A DNA stretch of 64,000 nt, taken from Pseudomonas fluorescens (GTDB lineage: Bacteria > Pseudomonadota > Gammaproteobacteria > Pseudomonadales > Pseudomonadaceae). The stretch covers positions 160,861-224,860 of the forward strand of contig NZ_CABVHJ010000010.1 in NCBI RefSeq assembly GCF_902497745.1. The letters are read 5' to 3'. Position numbers and translations under genes: made by a program. Positions 1 through 7,712 of the stretch are shown here, in pieces. The first letter of the stretch is position 1; every line of letters begins with the position of its first letter. The notes below the pieces were generated by a model. It saw only the letters and a list, made by a program, of their open reading frames with translations. It was not told the origin of the DNA and did no database searches.

Positions 1-2
1 AG

Positions 3-1229
3 ACCCCCGCGCTGACTGCGCCGACGCCGGATATTGCCCGGGTCGAGCGTCCTGGTCTGGTCACGCGCAGCAGCATCATTCAACAGGTTCTGGTCGAATC
101 GCGCCGCGAAGGCGTGTTCCCGCTTGGTGCCGCCGTGCCGAGTGTCGATTACTTGCCGGTGCGCGCACTGCATCAGCAACTGGCCAAGGTCACCCGTTTC
201 CATAGCCCGCGAGCCTTCAGCTACATGTTCAGCCCGGGTTTTGAACCGTTGCGCCGGCAAGTGGCAATCCGTATGCGCGATGCCGGTGTGGTGGTCGATC
301 CGTCGGAAGTGGTGATCACCCACGGTTGCGTCGATGCCCTGCAGATGTCGTTGCGTGTGCTGACCCGCCCGGGCGATCTGATCGCCGCTGAGTCGCCGAC
401 GTATTACGGCCTGCTGCAACTGGCCGATCTTCTCGGCTTGAAGGTCATCGAAATCCCTAGTGATCCCGCCACCGGCATGAGCCTCGAAGCCCTGCAACTG
501 GCGGCCAACCAATGGTCTATCAAAGCGCTGGTGCTGACCACGCGCCTGAGCAATCCGCTGGGCGGTACCATGCCCGAAGAGCGGCAGAAGCAGTTGCTGC
601 GTCTTGCCTCGGATTTCGATATCCAGATCGTCGAAGACGATATCTATGGCGAACTGATGTTCGAGCAAGGCAAAACCAAAGCGCTCAAGGCCTATGACCG
701 ACTGGATCGGGTGATCTACTGCTCGAGCTTCTCTAAAACCTTGTCCCCCGGCGTACGCATCGGCTGGATGATTGCGGGCAAGTATCAGCAGGAAATCCAG
801 CGCTTGCAGACCTTCAGCACCCATTCGGCGTGCAGCGTGACGCAGATGGCGATTGCCGCTTATCTGGAAAACGGCGGTTATGACCGGCATTTACGGTACA
901 TCCGCCAGGAATACCGGAAAAACCTCAGCGCCTTCCAGTTGGCGGTGCAGCAGTACTTCCCCGAAGGCACGCAAATGACCCGGCCCACGGGCGGTTTCAT
1001 CCTTTGGGTGAGTCTGCCGGGCAGGGTCAATACACAAGAATTGCATGTGCGTGCGTTGCAGCAGGGCATCAGCATTGCCCCGGGGCTGATCTTCAGCAAT
1101 ACCGAGCAGTTCAACCACTGTATCCGCCTGAACTGCGGGATTCCGTGGAACCGTGAGGCGGAGCGGGCGTTGATGACGCTGGGTCTGTTGGCGACTCAAC
1201 TGTGTCAGGAAACGGCTGGCGGATTCTGA
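3..1229 (+). CDS. MocR-type PLP-dependent regulator/aminotransferase (5' end outside window)
   Basis: The reading frame is open from the first bases, so the N-terminus lies upstream of the window. What is present is a complete fold-type I aminotransferase-like domain: the linker ending in FPLGAAVPSVDYLP, the SNPLGG segment, the EDDIYGEL aspartate/tyrosine motif, and SSFSKTLSPGVRIGW, whose lysine (codon 735-737) should bind PLP. The linker before the domain (RSSIIQQVLVESRREG) is what follows a GntR winged-helix domain in MocR/PdxR-type regulators, so the missing part is probably that DNA-binding domain; this is inference. Such proteins sense an amine or amino acid through PLP and control neighbouring genes. 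The target is unknown here because the divergent neighbour is outside the window. An ATG at 114 lies inside the domain and is not a credible start. Confidence 0.85.
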   Translation, partial: TPALTAPTPDIARVERPGLVTRSSIIQQVLVESRREGVFPLGAAVPSVDYLPVRALHQQLAKVTRFHSPRAFSYMFSPGFEPLRRQVAIRMRDAGVVVDPSEVVITHGCVDALQMSLRVLTRPGDLIAAESPTYYGLLQLADLLGLKVIEIPSDPATGMSLEALQLAANQWSIKALVLTTRLSNPLGGTMPEERQKQLLRLASDFDIQIVEDDIYGELMFEQGKTKALKAYDRLDRVIYCSSFSKTLSPGVRIGWMIAGKYQQEIQRLQTFSTHSACSVTQMAIAAYLENGGYDRHLRYIRQEYRKNLSAFQLAVQQYFPEGTQMTRPTGGFILWVSLPGRVNTQELHVRALQQGISIAPGLIFSNTEQFNHCIRLNCGIPWNREAERALMTLGLLATQLCQETAGGF

Positions 1230-1307
1230 ACGGGCGGCGGGTGATGCTTGTCTTGTGGCGTCCAACAAGCGAGCATATGGCCCTCTGCCGTTAGTGTCGT
1301 TGGGTCC

Positions 1308-1778
1308 ATGAAAGCGATTGCTCCTGCTGCTTGGGTTTTGCTGGGTTTGCTGATGATCGGTCAGGCGCCTGGCGTTGTGGCCGCTGCGGTTCAGGAAAAA
1401 CCGGCTGCGACGAGCCCCGCGAAAAAAAATCCGCCCGCGCAGAAGACCGCTACGGCGAAGAAAACCCAGCAAAAAGTCATCAAGAAGCGCAAGCCGGTCG
1501 CCTCGAAATCAAAACCCGCCAGTGAAGTGGTAAAAACCAGGTTACCGTCGGCCAGACTCGATTTGAGCCTGCCCAAGGACATGGTCGAGGAACTGAAGCC
1601 CAAGGGCACGGTTGAATTGCCCAAGCGCGAGCCGATCCTGCCGCAGATGTTTGGCGAGAAAAACAACGGAGTCCAGCTCAATGGCCGCTTGCTCAGCAAC
1701 GAAATGCAGTTGCAACTGCGCAACGAAGAGCGCCGGGAAGTCGAAGGCGCGGCGCTGGATTTCGAATTCAAACAGTAA
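1308..1778 (+). CDS. Secreted Lys/Ala/Pro-rich protein of unknown function
   Basis: About 156 residues. The frame can start at TTG 1248, but ATG 1308 gives a clean signal peptide (MKAIAPAAWVLLGLLMIGQ, cleavage near VVA-AAV), so I chose it; no strong Shine-Dalgarno sequence is visible. The mature part begins with a low-complexity Lys/Ala/Pro/Thr stretch (residues ~27-70), followed by a more ordinary region with LDLSLPKDMVEEL and LLSNEMQLQLRNEERREVEG. Pseudomonas genomes contain similar proteins often mislabelled as translation initiation factor 2 because of the Lys/Ala/Pro repeat; nothing here supports that role. Probably periplasmic. No function can be assigned. Confidence 0.7.
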   Translation: MKAIAPAAWVLLGLLMIGQAPGVVAAAVQEKPAATSPAKKNPPAQKTATAKKTQQKVIKKRKPVASKSKPASEVVKTRLPSARLDLSLPKDMVEELKPKGTVELPKREPILPQMFGEKNNGVQLNGRLLSNEMQLQLRNEERREVEGAALDFEFKQ

Positions 1779-1944
1779 AACCAACCCATCTGTGACCCGC
1801 AGACCAGACGCTTTGTCGCAGACTGGTCAGTCACATTGAGTTATCGCTAAAAACCCCGGTTCCGGCAATTTGAAACAGCCGTTTTAGCGGTTACTCTGTT
1901 CCGCGTCCCTTTTACACATCGCCCGTCGCGAGGAATTGTTCGTC

Positions 1945-2199
1945 ATGAAATGCCGTGAAGGCTGTGGCGCTTGCTGCATTGCCCCTTCCATCAGTTCGCC
2001 GATTCCCGGCATGCCTGATGGCAAACCTGCCGGCGAACGTTGCGTGCAGCTTTCGGTCGAAAACCTGTGCAGCATTTTCGGCCGCCCGGAGCGCCCGGCA
2101 GTCTGTTCCGGCTTCTCTGCCGATATCGAAGTCTGCGGCAGCAGCTCGGAAGAAGCGATCAGGCTGATCGGCTGGTGGGAGCAAATGACCGCGGCGTGA
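1945..2199 (+). CDS. YkgJ-family cysteine-cluster protein
   Basis: 84 residues. ATG 1945 follows a GAGGA box at a workable distance; an upstream TTG (1936) is less likely. The cysteine pattern is typical of the YkgJ/CxxCxxCC family: CREGCGACC near the N-terminus, then C-x-x-F-x-x-P-x-R-P-x-V-C in the middle (LCSIFGRPERPAVCSGF) and a further cysteine. The family is predicted to bind a metal ion or Fe-S/zinc centre; the biochemical role is unknown. It sits alone between the secreted protein and the START-domain gene in the same direction, with 41 bases to the next start. Confidence 0.85.
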   Translation: MKCREGCGACCIAPSISSPIPGMPDGKPAGERCVQLSVENLCSIFGRPERPAVCSGFSADIEVCGSSSEEAIRLIGWWEQMTAA

Positions 2200-2240
2200 T
2201 GTGTCAAACGAACGGAACTTCAACAATAAGGAATAAGACT

Positions 2241-2846
2241 ATGGGTTCGCTGCATCGTATCGCTGTGTTGTGTGGTTTGACCGCTGTGCTGGCCACGTCC
2301 GTCGCTCAGGCTGAAGACTGGAAAGTCGCCAAGAACGAGGACGGCATCAAGGTTTCCCTCAGTGAAGTGCCGGGTTCGGACTACAAGTCTTACCAAGGCG
2401 TTGCGCTGATGAAAACCACCGTCGCCAAACTGCGCGCACTTCAGGAAGACGTCGCTGGTGCCTGCGCCTGGATTCACGAGTGCAAGACCCAGAAACTGCT
2501 CAAGCACGAGGGCGACAAGAGCTGGACCTATAGCCAGTTCAATACGCCCTGGCCGGTAACTCCGCGTGACTCGGTGATTGAAGTCACCACCGTCGAAGGC
2601 GCCGACGGCAGCCTGACCCGCAACCTCAAAGGTCTGCCGACCTACGTTCCTGAAGAAAAAGGCTTTGTCCGCGTGCAGCAGGTCAAAGGCTTCTGGAAGT
2701 TCGTACCGAAGGGCGACCAGGTTGAAGTGACCTATCAAGTGCACACCGAGCCAGGCGGCAGCGTGCCGGCGATGGTTGCCAACAAGTTCGTCGTCGATGC
2801 GCCGTTCAACACCTTGAAAGCTCTGAAAGAACGCGCCGAGAAGTAA
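2241..2846 (+). CDS. Exported START-domain lipid-binding-like protein
   Basis: 201 residues from ATG 2241, preceded by an AAGGAATAAG ribosome-binding stretch. The first ~22 residues (MGSLHRIAVLCGLTAVLATSVAQA) form a signal peptide. The rest resembles the START / polyketide cyclase-like helix-grip fold: WKVAKNEDGIKVSLSEVPGSDYKSYQG at the start and a long C-terminal helix (VPAMVANKFVVDAPFNTLKAL) that would cap the cavity. Proteins of this group in Pseudomonas are periplasmic and presumed to bind a hydrophobic ligand; no ligand can be named. A strong intrinsic terminator follows, so it ends its transcription unit. Confidence 0.8.
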   Translation: MGSLHRIAVLCGLTAVLATSVAQAEDWKVAKNEDGIKVSLSEVPGSDYKSYQGVALMKTTVAKLRALQEDVAGACAWIHECKTQKLLKHEGDKSWTYSQFNTPWPVTPRDSVIEVTTVEGADGSLTRNLKGLPTYVPEEKGFVRVQQVKGFWKFVPKGDQVEVTYQVHTEPGGSVPAMVANKFVVDAPFNTLKALKERAEK

Positions 2847-2862
2847 TCGGCCCGCGTTCAGC

Positions 2863-2899
2863 AAAACGCCCCGAACAAGTCGGGGCGTTTTGTTTTGTA
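2863..2899 (+). terminator. Rho-independent terminator after the START-domain gene
   Basis: Perfect stem AAAACGCCCCGA / TCGGGGCGTTTT with a 5-base loop, continuing into a T-rich tract (TTTTGTTTTG). It starts 16 bases after the stop codon. Confidence 0.9.
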
Positions 2900-3146
2900 T
2901 CTATATTGTGTTTCCAGATATGCGTTGCACGAAATTTTCACAAAGTGTTCCTGACAATTCGCCCGCGCTGTTTGCCCTCTGCCTTAAATGAAAGTGTCTG
3001 GCGGCGGGGCAGTAATCAATGGCAATGGTGCGGGTGATCGTGCAACATTTGCGCACCGCGCAAGCCCCGGGGTCTGGAATGACCAATAGAGGGCATGGCG
3101 CCGCTGTATTTTTGCAACTTCAACTTCCAATGGGTCCTAAAACGAC
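2900..3146 (+). promoter_or_regulatory. Non-coding leader upstream of the LtaS-like gene
   Basis: About 250 bases without a credible ORF between the terminator and the next start. It presumably holds the promoter of the downstream membrane enzyme. No clear -35/-10 pair or operator could be picked with confidence, and the ribosome-binding sequence in front of ATG 3147 is weak. Confidence 0.4.
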
Positions 3147-5240
3147 ATGGCAAACCCGGACGCCCTGAATCAGCAGCGATCTTCTGCTCGCCTGCTGCAA
3201 CCGACCGTCAAATCGCATCTGGCCTACACGCTGCTGTGTGCACTGGTCATGATGGTGATGTTTTCCGTGCTGCGCCTCGCGCTGCTGGTCTACAACCGCG
3301 AGATGATCCTCGACACTCCGGCTTCGACCTTCCTCGAAGCCTTCGCCAATGGCCTGCGTTTCGACCTGCGCCTGGTGGTTTACCTGTGCATTCCGCTGGT
3401 GCTGGCACTGTTCAGTGCCCGCGCCATGGCCGCACGCGGTTTCTTCCGTCTGTGGCTGACCATCGCTTCGAGCATCGCGCTGTTCCTCGGCCTGATGGAG
3501 ATGGACTTCTACCGCGAGTTCCACCAGCGCCTCAACGGTCTGGTGTTTCAGTACGTGAAGGAAGACCCGAAAACCGTGATGAGCATGCTCTGGTACGGTT
3601 TTCCGGTGGTGCGTTACCTGCTGGCGTGGGTCATCGGCACTGTCATTCTGACCCTCGCGTTCAAAGGTGCCGATCGTGCCACGCGTCCGCGCGGGCCTTT
3701 CAGCGGCGGTAGCGTCAGCAGCCGTCAGGTCGCGCCGTGGTACACCCGGCTGGCGGTGTTCGTGGTCTGCCTGCTGATCTGCGTGGTTGCCGCTCGTGGC
3801 ACCCTGCGTCAGGGCCCGCCAATGCGTTGGGGTGACGTGTACACCACCGATTCCAACTTCGCCAACCAGCTCGGCCTCAACGCCACGCTGTCGCTGATCG
3901 AGGCCGCCAAGTCGCGCATGGGCGAGGATCGCGACAACATCTGGAAAGCCACGTTGCCGCAAGAGCAGGCGCAGAAAGTCGTGCGCGACATGCTGCTGAT
4001 GCCAGACGACAAACTGGTCGATGCCGATATTGCCGCTGTACGCCGTGATTACACGCCGCCGGCCGACAAGACCCTGCCGATCAAGAACGTTGTGGTGATC
4101 CTGATGGAAAGCATGGCCGGTCACTCGGTCGGTGCATTGGGCGCGCCAGGCAACATCACGCCATACCTGGACAAACTGTCCAAGGAAGGCCTGCTGTTCG
4201 ACCGCTTCTTCTCCAACGGTACGCACACCCACCAGGGCATGTTCGCGACCATGGCCTGCTTCCCCAACCTGCCAGGTTTCGAATACCTGATGCAGACCCC
4301 GGAAGGCAGCCACAAGCTGTCCGGCCTGCCGCAGGTGCTCAGCGCCCGTGACTACGACGACGTGTACGTCTACAACGGTGACTTCGCCTGGGACAACCAG
4401 TCGGGCTTCTTCAGCAACCAGGGCATGACCAACTTCGTTGGCCGTAACGACTTCGTCAACCCGGTGTTCTCCGATCCGACCTGGGGCGTGTCCGACCAAG
4501 ACATGTTCGACCGTGGCCTGCAGGAGCTGAAAGCGCGCGAAAACGGCAAGCCGTTCTATGCGCTGCTGCAAACCCTGTCCAACCACACGCCATACGCCTT
4601 GCCGACGCCATTGCCGGTCGAGCGCGTGACCGATCGTGGCAGCCTCAACGAACACTTGACCGCCATGCGCTACTCCGACTGGGCGCTGGGTCAGTTCTTC
4701 GAGAAGGCGCGCAAAGAGCCGTACTTCAAGGAAACCCTGTTCGTCATCGTCGGCGACCACGGCTTCGGCAACGAGCGCCAGATCACCGAAATGGACCTGG
4801 GTCGCTTCAACGTGCCGATGCTGATGATCGCACCGGGCATTCAGGAGAAGTTCGGTAGCCGTGACCACACCGTGGGCACGCAGATCGACATCGTGCCGAC
4901 CATCATGGGCCGTCTGGGCGGCGAAGTGCGCCATCAGTGCTGGGGCCGCGACTTGCTCAACCTGCCGGAAGGCGACACCGGTTTCGGTGTGATCAAGCCA
5001 TCGGGCAGTGAGCAGACCACCGCTATTGTCACGGCCGACCAGATTCTGGTGTTGCCGAGAGACAAGGACATGGGTCCGAAAATGTGGCAGTACCAGCTGG
5101 GTGCCAACCCGCATGCCGAAGTCGTTCCGAATGCACCGCGCACTGCCGAGTTGAGGCTCAAACTCGAAGCGTTCCTGCAAACGGCAACCAAGAGCCTGAT
5201 GGACAACACCGCCGGTGTCATCCACGGCAAGCCGGATTGA
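3147..5240 (+). CDS. LtaS-like phosphoglycerol transferase / sulfatase-family membrane protein
   Basis: 697 residues. The N-terminal ~220 residues contain five hydrophobic segments (e.g. YTLLCALVMMVMFSVLRLAL, LRLVVYLCIPLVLALF, LTIASSIALFLGLM, RYLLAWVIGTVILTLAF, VFVVCLLICVVAA). A periplasmic alkaline-phosphatase-superfamily catalytic domain follows. Metal-site motifs are visible: VVVILMESMAGHSVGALG (Glu ligand), SNGTHTHQGMFA (probable nucleophilic Thr) and FVIVGDHGFGNE (Asp-His ligands). This architecture is that of LtaS/OpgB-type enzymes that move phosphoglycerol or phosphoethanolamine onto periplasmic or envelope glycans. Gram-negatives lack lipoteichoic acid, so the acceptor is unknown. The gene is monocistronic, with terminators on both sides. 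Confidence 0.9.
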   Translation: MANPDALNQQRSSARLLQPTVKSHLAYTLLCALVMMVMFSVLRLALLVYNREMILDTPASTFLEAFANGLRFDLRLVVYLCIPLVLALFSARAMAARGFFRLWLTIASSIALFLGLMEMDFYREFHQRLNGLVFQYVKEDPKTVMSMLWYGFPVVRYLLAWVIGTVILTLAFKGADRATRPRGPFSGGSVSSRQVAPWYTRLAVFVVCLLICVVAARGTLRQGPPMRWGDVYTTDSNFANQLGLNATLSLIEAAKSRMGEDRDNIWKATLPQEQAQKVVRDMLLMPDDKLVDADIAAVRRDYTPPADKTLPIKNVVVILMESMAGHSVGALGAPGNITPYLDKLSKEGLLFDRFFSNGTHTHQGMFATMACFPNLPGFEYLMQTPEGSHKLSGLPQVLSARDYDDVYVYNGDFAWDNQSGFFSNQGMTNFVGRNDFVNPVFSDPTWGVSDQDMFDRGLQELKARENGKPFYALLQTLSNHTPYALPTPLPVERVTDRGSLNEHLTAMRYSDWALGQFFEKARKEPYFKETLFVIVGDHGFGNERQITEMDLGRFNVPMLMIAPGIQEKFGSRDHTVGTQIDIVPTIMGRLGGEVRHQCWGRDLLNLPEGDTGFGVIKPSGSEQTTAIVTADQILVLPRDKDMGPKMWQYQLGANPHAEVVPNAPRTAELRLKLEAFLQTATKSLMDNTAGVIHGKPD

Positions 5241-5267
5241 TCGCTTGCCGACAGTAAAATCCGCGCA

Positions 5268-5303
5268 ATAAAAAAGAGGCCCTGAACAGGGCCTCTTTTT
5301 TTG
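5268..5303 (+). terminator. Intrinsic terminator after the LtaS-like gene
   Basis: Stem AAAAAGAGGCCCT / AGGGCCTCTTTTTTT with loop GAAC. The flanking A and T tracts on both strands mean it could serve both this gene and the convergent DUF3309 gene. Confidence 0.9.
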
Positions 5304-5314
5304 CGCTTGAAGCG

Positions 5315-5467
5315 TTATATCCGACCGAGTAACAGCAGGACCAACAGCACCACCAACACCACGCCGATAATGCCTGAAGGACCATAACCCCAACTTCTGG
5401 AGTGCGGGAAGACCGGCAGACCACCGATCAGCAACAGGATCAGGATAATGATTAGAATTGTGCCCAT
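5315..5467 (-). CDS. DUF3309-type small membrane protein
   Basis: A 50-residue ORF on the minus strand, ATG at 5467, stop TAA at 5315-5317. An AAGGAAATCGAC sequence directly before the ATG gives a good ribosome-binding site. The protein has two hydrophobic segments (MGTILIIILILLLIGGLPVF and GIIGVVLVVLLVLLLLGRI) separated by a short polar turn, HSRSWGYGPSG. That is the hallmark of the DUF3309 family, common in proteobacteria and of unknown function, often stress-related by expression. It converges on the LtaS-like gene and shares the bidirectional terminator. Confidence 0.85.
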   Translation of the reverse strand: MGTILIIILILLLIGGLPVFPHSRSWGYGPSGIIGVVLVVLLVLLLLGRI

Positions 5468-5773
5468 GTCGATTTCCTTGTTGATAGCGTGCGAGAAGTC
5501 TTGTGTTCAGGGGGCGACTGGAGACTAAGTAATTCCAGCCGGCTTACAAGTTCCGACTGGCGCGCATGAAAGAAAATTCAATGTTTTTTTAATGTATTTG
5601 GATTGCTCGTTTATTTCCTTTTTCCGCTCGGCTAGTTGAGAACTCACGCCGTTTGATGAAATCCAGCCCGCCACGGTTTGCCCTCACCATTCAGCAATCT
5701 GATGGAGCGTGGGCGCGCGCCGATCCTTCGCTACACTCCGCGCATCTTCCCCGGAACAACAAGGCTGTCTGCT
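5468..5773. other. 306-base intergenic region with divergent promoters expected
   Basis: Lies between the divergent DUF3309 gene (minus) and the SDR gene (plus). The middle (about 5570-5630) is AT-rich with T runs, consistent with promoter DNA. No credible ORF, RNA gene or repeat was recognised. Confidence 0.5.
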
Positions 5774-6589
5774 ATGCAAAATCGCATGATGATCACTGGT
5801 GCGGGCTCGGGCCTGGGTCGCGAAATCGCGCTGCGCTGGGCGCGTGAAGGCTGGCAACTGGCCTTGTCCGACGTCAGCGAACCCGGCCTGCAAGAAACCC
5901 TGAAAATGGTCCGCGAGGCGGGCGGTGACGGTTTCACTCAGCGCTGCGATGTGCGTGATTACAGCCAGCTCACCGCATTCGCTCAGGCCTGCGAAGAGAA
6001 GCTCGGTGGCATCGATATCATCGTCAACAACGCCGGTGTCGCCTCGGGCGGGTTCTTCAGCGAACTGTCGCTGGAAGACTGGGACTGGCAGATCGCGATC
6101 AACCTGATGGGCGTGGTCAAGGGCTGCAAGGCGTTCCTGCCGCTGCTCGAACAAAGCAAAGGCAAGATCATCAACATCGCCTCCATGGCCGCACTGATGC
6201 AGGGGCCGGCGATGAGCAACTACAACGTGGCCAAGGCCGGCGTGGTTGCACTCTCGGAAAGCCTGCTGATCGAACTGGCGCAGCAGGAAGTCGGCGTGCA
6301 TGTGGTGTGCCCGTCGTTCTTCCAGACCAACTTGCTCGACTCGTTCCGTGGCCCGACCCCGGCGATGAAAGCGCAGGTCGGCAAGTTGCTGGAAAGTTCG
6401 CCGATTACGGCGGCGGACATCGCCGACTACATCTATCAGCAAGTGGCGGCTGGCGAATTCATGATTCTGCCCCACGAGCAGGGCCGGATGGCCTGGGCGA
6501 TCAAGCAGAAGAACCCGCAACTGCTCTATAACGAAATGACCTCCATGGCGGAAAAAATGCGCGCTAAGGCCAAGCAGAACAACGGCTGA
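5774..6589 (+). CDS. SDR-family NAD(P)-dependent oxidoreductase
   Basis: 271 residues from ATG 5774, the start that places the Rossmann motif 8 residues in; upstream in-frame codons have no ribosome-binding site. Classical short-chain dehydrogenase features in order: cofactor motif GAGSGLGREIA, the NNAGVASGG motif, the catalytic serine in NIASMAAL and the Y-x3-K pair in MSNYNVAKAG. After the core, SFFQTNLLDSFRG and a C-terminal Lys-rich tail follow. The substrate is unknown. The gene stands alone; the following palindrome at 6616-6638 may end or regulate the unit. Confidence 0.9.
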   Translation: MQNRMMITGAGSGLGREIALRWAREGWQLALSDVSEPGLQETLKMVREAGGDGFTQRCDVRDYSQLTAFAQACEEKLGGIDIIVNNAGVASGGFFSELSLEDWDWQIAINLMGVVKGCKAFLPLLEQSKGKIINIASMAALMQGPAMSNYNVAKAGVVALSESLLIELAQQEVGVHVVCPSFFQTNLLDSFRGPTPAMKAQVGKLLESSPITAADIADYIYQQVAAGEFMILPHEQGRMAWAIKQKNPQLLYNEMTSMAEKMRAKAKQNNG

Positions 6590-6615
6590 CCTTGCCCGTT
6601 GCAGGCGGCGTCGTT

Positions 6616-6638
6616 AGGGTGACCGCAATGGTCACCCT
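6616..6638. promoter_or_regulatory. Perfect inverted repeat upstream of ynfA
   Basis: AGGGTGACC-GCAAT-GGTCACCCT: a perfect 9-base inverted repeat with a 5-base loop, 27 bases after the SDR stop codon and 14 bases before the ynfA start. There is no T tract, so it is either a weak terminator hairpin or a protein-binding operator for ynfA. Confidence 0.5.
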
Positions 6639-6652
6639 GTCGAGACGCGTCA

Positions 6653-6985
6653 ATGCTCAATTACTTGTGGTTCTTTCTCGCGGCGCTGTTTGAAATCGCC
6701 GGTTGTTTCGCATTCTTCATGTGGCTGCGTCAGGGCAAAAGTGCCTTGTGGGTAATTCCTGCGCTGCTCAGTCTGACCTTGTTCGCGCTGTTGCTGACCC
6801 GTGTCGAAGCCAACTACGCCGGTCGTGCCTATGCCGCTTACGGCGGGATTTACATCGTCGCGTCGATAGGCTGGCTGATGGTGGTCGAGCGCGTTCGTCC
6901 ATTGGGTTCGGACTGGATCGGCGTGGCGTTGTGCGTAATCGGCGCCAGCGTGATTCTGTTCGGGCCACGGTTTTCCGCTGCCTGA
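6653..6985 (+). CDS. YnfA-family (UPF0060) small membrane protein
   Basis: 110 residues, ATG 6653. The protein is almost entirely hydrophobic with four predicted membrane helices and carries the family pattern: FFLAALFEIAGCFAFFMWLR at the start, RVEANYAGRAYAAYGGIYI in the middle and WIGVALCVIGASVILFGPR at the end. YnfA proteins are SMR-like and proposed to take part in efflux, but the substrate is not settled. The start is preceded by a striking palindrome that might be an operator. Confidence 0.92.
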   Translation: MLNYLWFFLAALFEIAGCFAFFMWLRQGKSALWVIPALLSLTLFALLLTRVEANYAGRAYAAYGGIYIVASIGWLMVVERVRPLGSDWIGVALCVIGASVILFGPRFSAA

Positions 6986-7089
6986 ATGGGTCATTTGTGG
7001 GAAACGTCTTACGTCTCGGTGTTAGTGGGTCTGTAAGGCAAAACTGATTTGCCTGCCGCGCATTGTAGAGCTGCCTCAAGCCGCGCATC

Positions 7090-7114
7090 TTCAGGGTTCG
7101 CTAACCCTGAAGGA
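7090..7114 (+). promoter_or_regulatory. Hairpin abutting the ribosome-binding site of the csrA paralogue
   Basis: TTCAGGGTT-CGCT-AACCCTGAA is a perfect 9-base stem with a 4-base loop. The 3' arm ends in GAA, directly followed by GGA, so the Shine-Dalgarno sequence AAGGA (7110-7114) partly lies in the stem. The ATG is at 7123. The position suggests control of translation initiation. Confidence 0.5.
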
Positions 7115-7122
7115 CGAATCTC

Positions 7123-7308
7123 ATGCTTGTACTCAGCCGTGTCGTTGGTGAGTTGATTTCAATCGGTGACGACATTTCCCTGCGCGTGCTGTCGGTGAAC
7201 GGTTCCAGCGTGCGCTTCGGCGTCGAAGCGCCACAAAAGGTCAATGTGCATCGCGCAGAGGTCTATGACCGGATCAAGCGCAAGCAGGCCACCGAAAAGC
7301 TCCGCTGA
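7123..7308 (+). CDS. CsrA/RsmA-family RNA-binding regulator, divergent paralogue (RsmI-like)
   Basis: 61 residues. The CsrA fold is clear: MLVLSRVVGE, the IGDDI turn, and VHRAEVYDRIKRK at the end. The residues known to contact RNA in the family, Leu4 and Arg44, are kept. It differs from the canonical RsmA/RsmE start (MLILTRR/K...) and from the usual GV/NAPKEVAVHREEIY block (here GVEAPQKVNVHRAEVY). It is therefore a third-type paralogue, most like the protein called RsmI in fluorescent pseudomonads; that name is from memory. Expected role: binds A(N)GGA motifs in mRNA leaders. A hairpin touches its own ribosome-binding site. Confidence 0.88.
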   Translation: MLVLSRVVGELISIGDDISLRVLSVNGSSVRFGVEAPQKVNVHRAEVYDRIKRKQATEKLR

Positions 7309-7314
7309 GAAATT

Positions 7315-7542
7315 TCAGTCGAACAGATGCTTGGGCACATCGTGCTTGAGCATCAACTGGCACTGCTCGCTTTCCGGGTCGAAGACGATCAGTGCCTGGC
7401 CTTTGGTCAGTGCTTGACGTACGCGCAGCACACGGGTTTCCAGCGGCGTGTCATCGCCATTGTCGGTGCCGTCGCGGGTGACGAAATCCTCGATGAGGCG
7501 GGTGAGGGTGTCGACTTCAAGTTGGTCGTGGGGAATGAGCAT
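7315..7542 (-). CDS. YheU-family (UPF0270) protein
   Basis: 75 residues from ATG 7542, preceded by GAGGTGCCC; an upstream TTG would add five residues. The sequence begins MLIPHDQLEVDTLTRLIEDF, followed by VTRDGTDNGDDTPLETRVLRVRQAL and a C-terminal ALIVFDPESEQCQL. These are the conserved blocks of the YheU family, small cytoplasmic proteins of unknown function. It is convergent with the csrA paralogue; only six bases separate the stops. Confidence 0.9.
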   Translation of the reverse strand: MLIPHDQLEVDTLTRLIEDFVTRDGTDNGDDTPLETRVLRVRQALTKGQALIVFDPESEQCQLMLKHDVPKHLFD

Positions 7543-7623
7543 GGGCACCTCGGTCAAATCAATGTCGGGATGCTACGGCGATTGCTGGTTGCCTGCCAGT
7601 TTTGTGTTGCCTGGGCCGGCCCT

Positions 7624-7688
7624 TTCGCGAGCAGGCTCGCTCCCACATTTGGAATGCGTCCCCATGTGGGAGCGAGCTTGCTCGCGAA
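7624..7688. repeat. REPIN: inverted pair of Pseudomonas REP sequences
   Basis: TTCGCGAGCAGGCTCGCTCCCACA (left copy, here split as TTCGCGAGCAGG and CTCGCTCCCACA) faces its inverted copy TGTGGGAGCGAGC...GCTCGCGAA 17 bases later. It sits between yheU and the convergently ending M42 peptidase gene. Confidence 0.92.
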
Positions 7689-7712
7689 GGCGATGGTTCT
7701 GCCAACAAAGAG

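Noticed and set aside
3704..3715. GGCGGTAGCGTC, a match to the RfaH ops (JUMPstart) element
   Set aside because: It lies inside the LtaS-like coding sequence (encoding SGGSVS), with no polysaccharide operon nearby; a chance match.
3120..5393. Minus-strand open frame of 757 codons opposite the LtaS-like gene
   Set aside because: Antisense shadow of GC-rich codon use; its translation has low-complexity His/Arg/Gln-rich content and no family pattern, while the plus frame has clear motifs.
7624..7688. REP pairs considered as a CRISPR array or terminator
   Set aside because: Only two inverted copies per site and no regular spacers; inverted symmetry and recurrence at six places identify REPINs.
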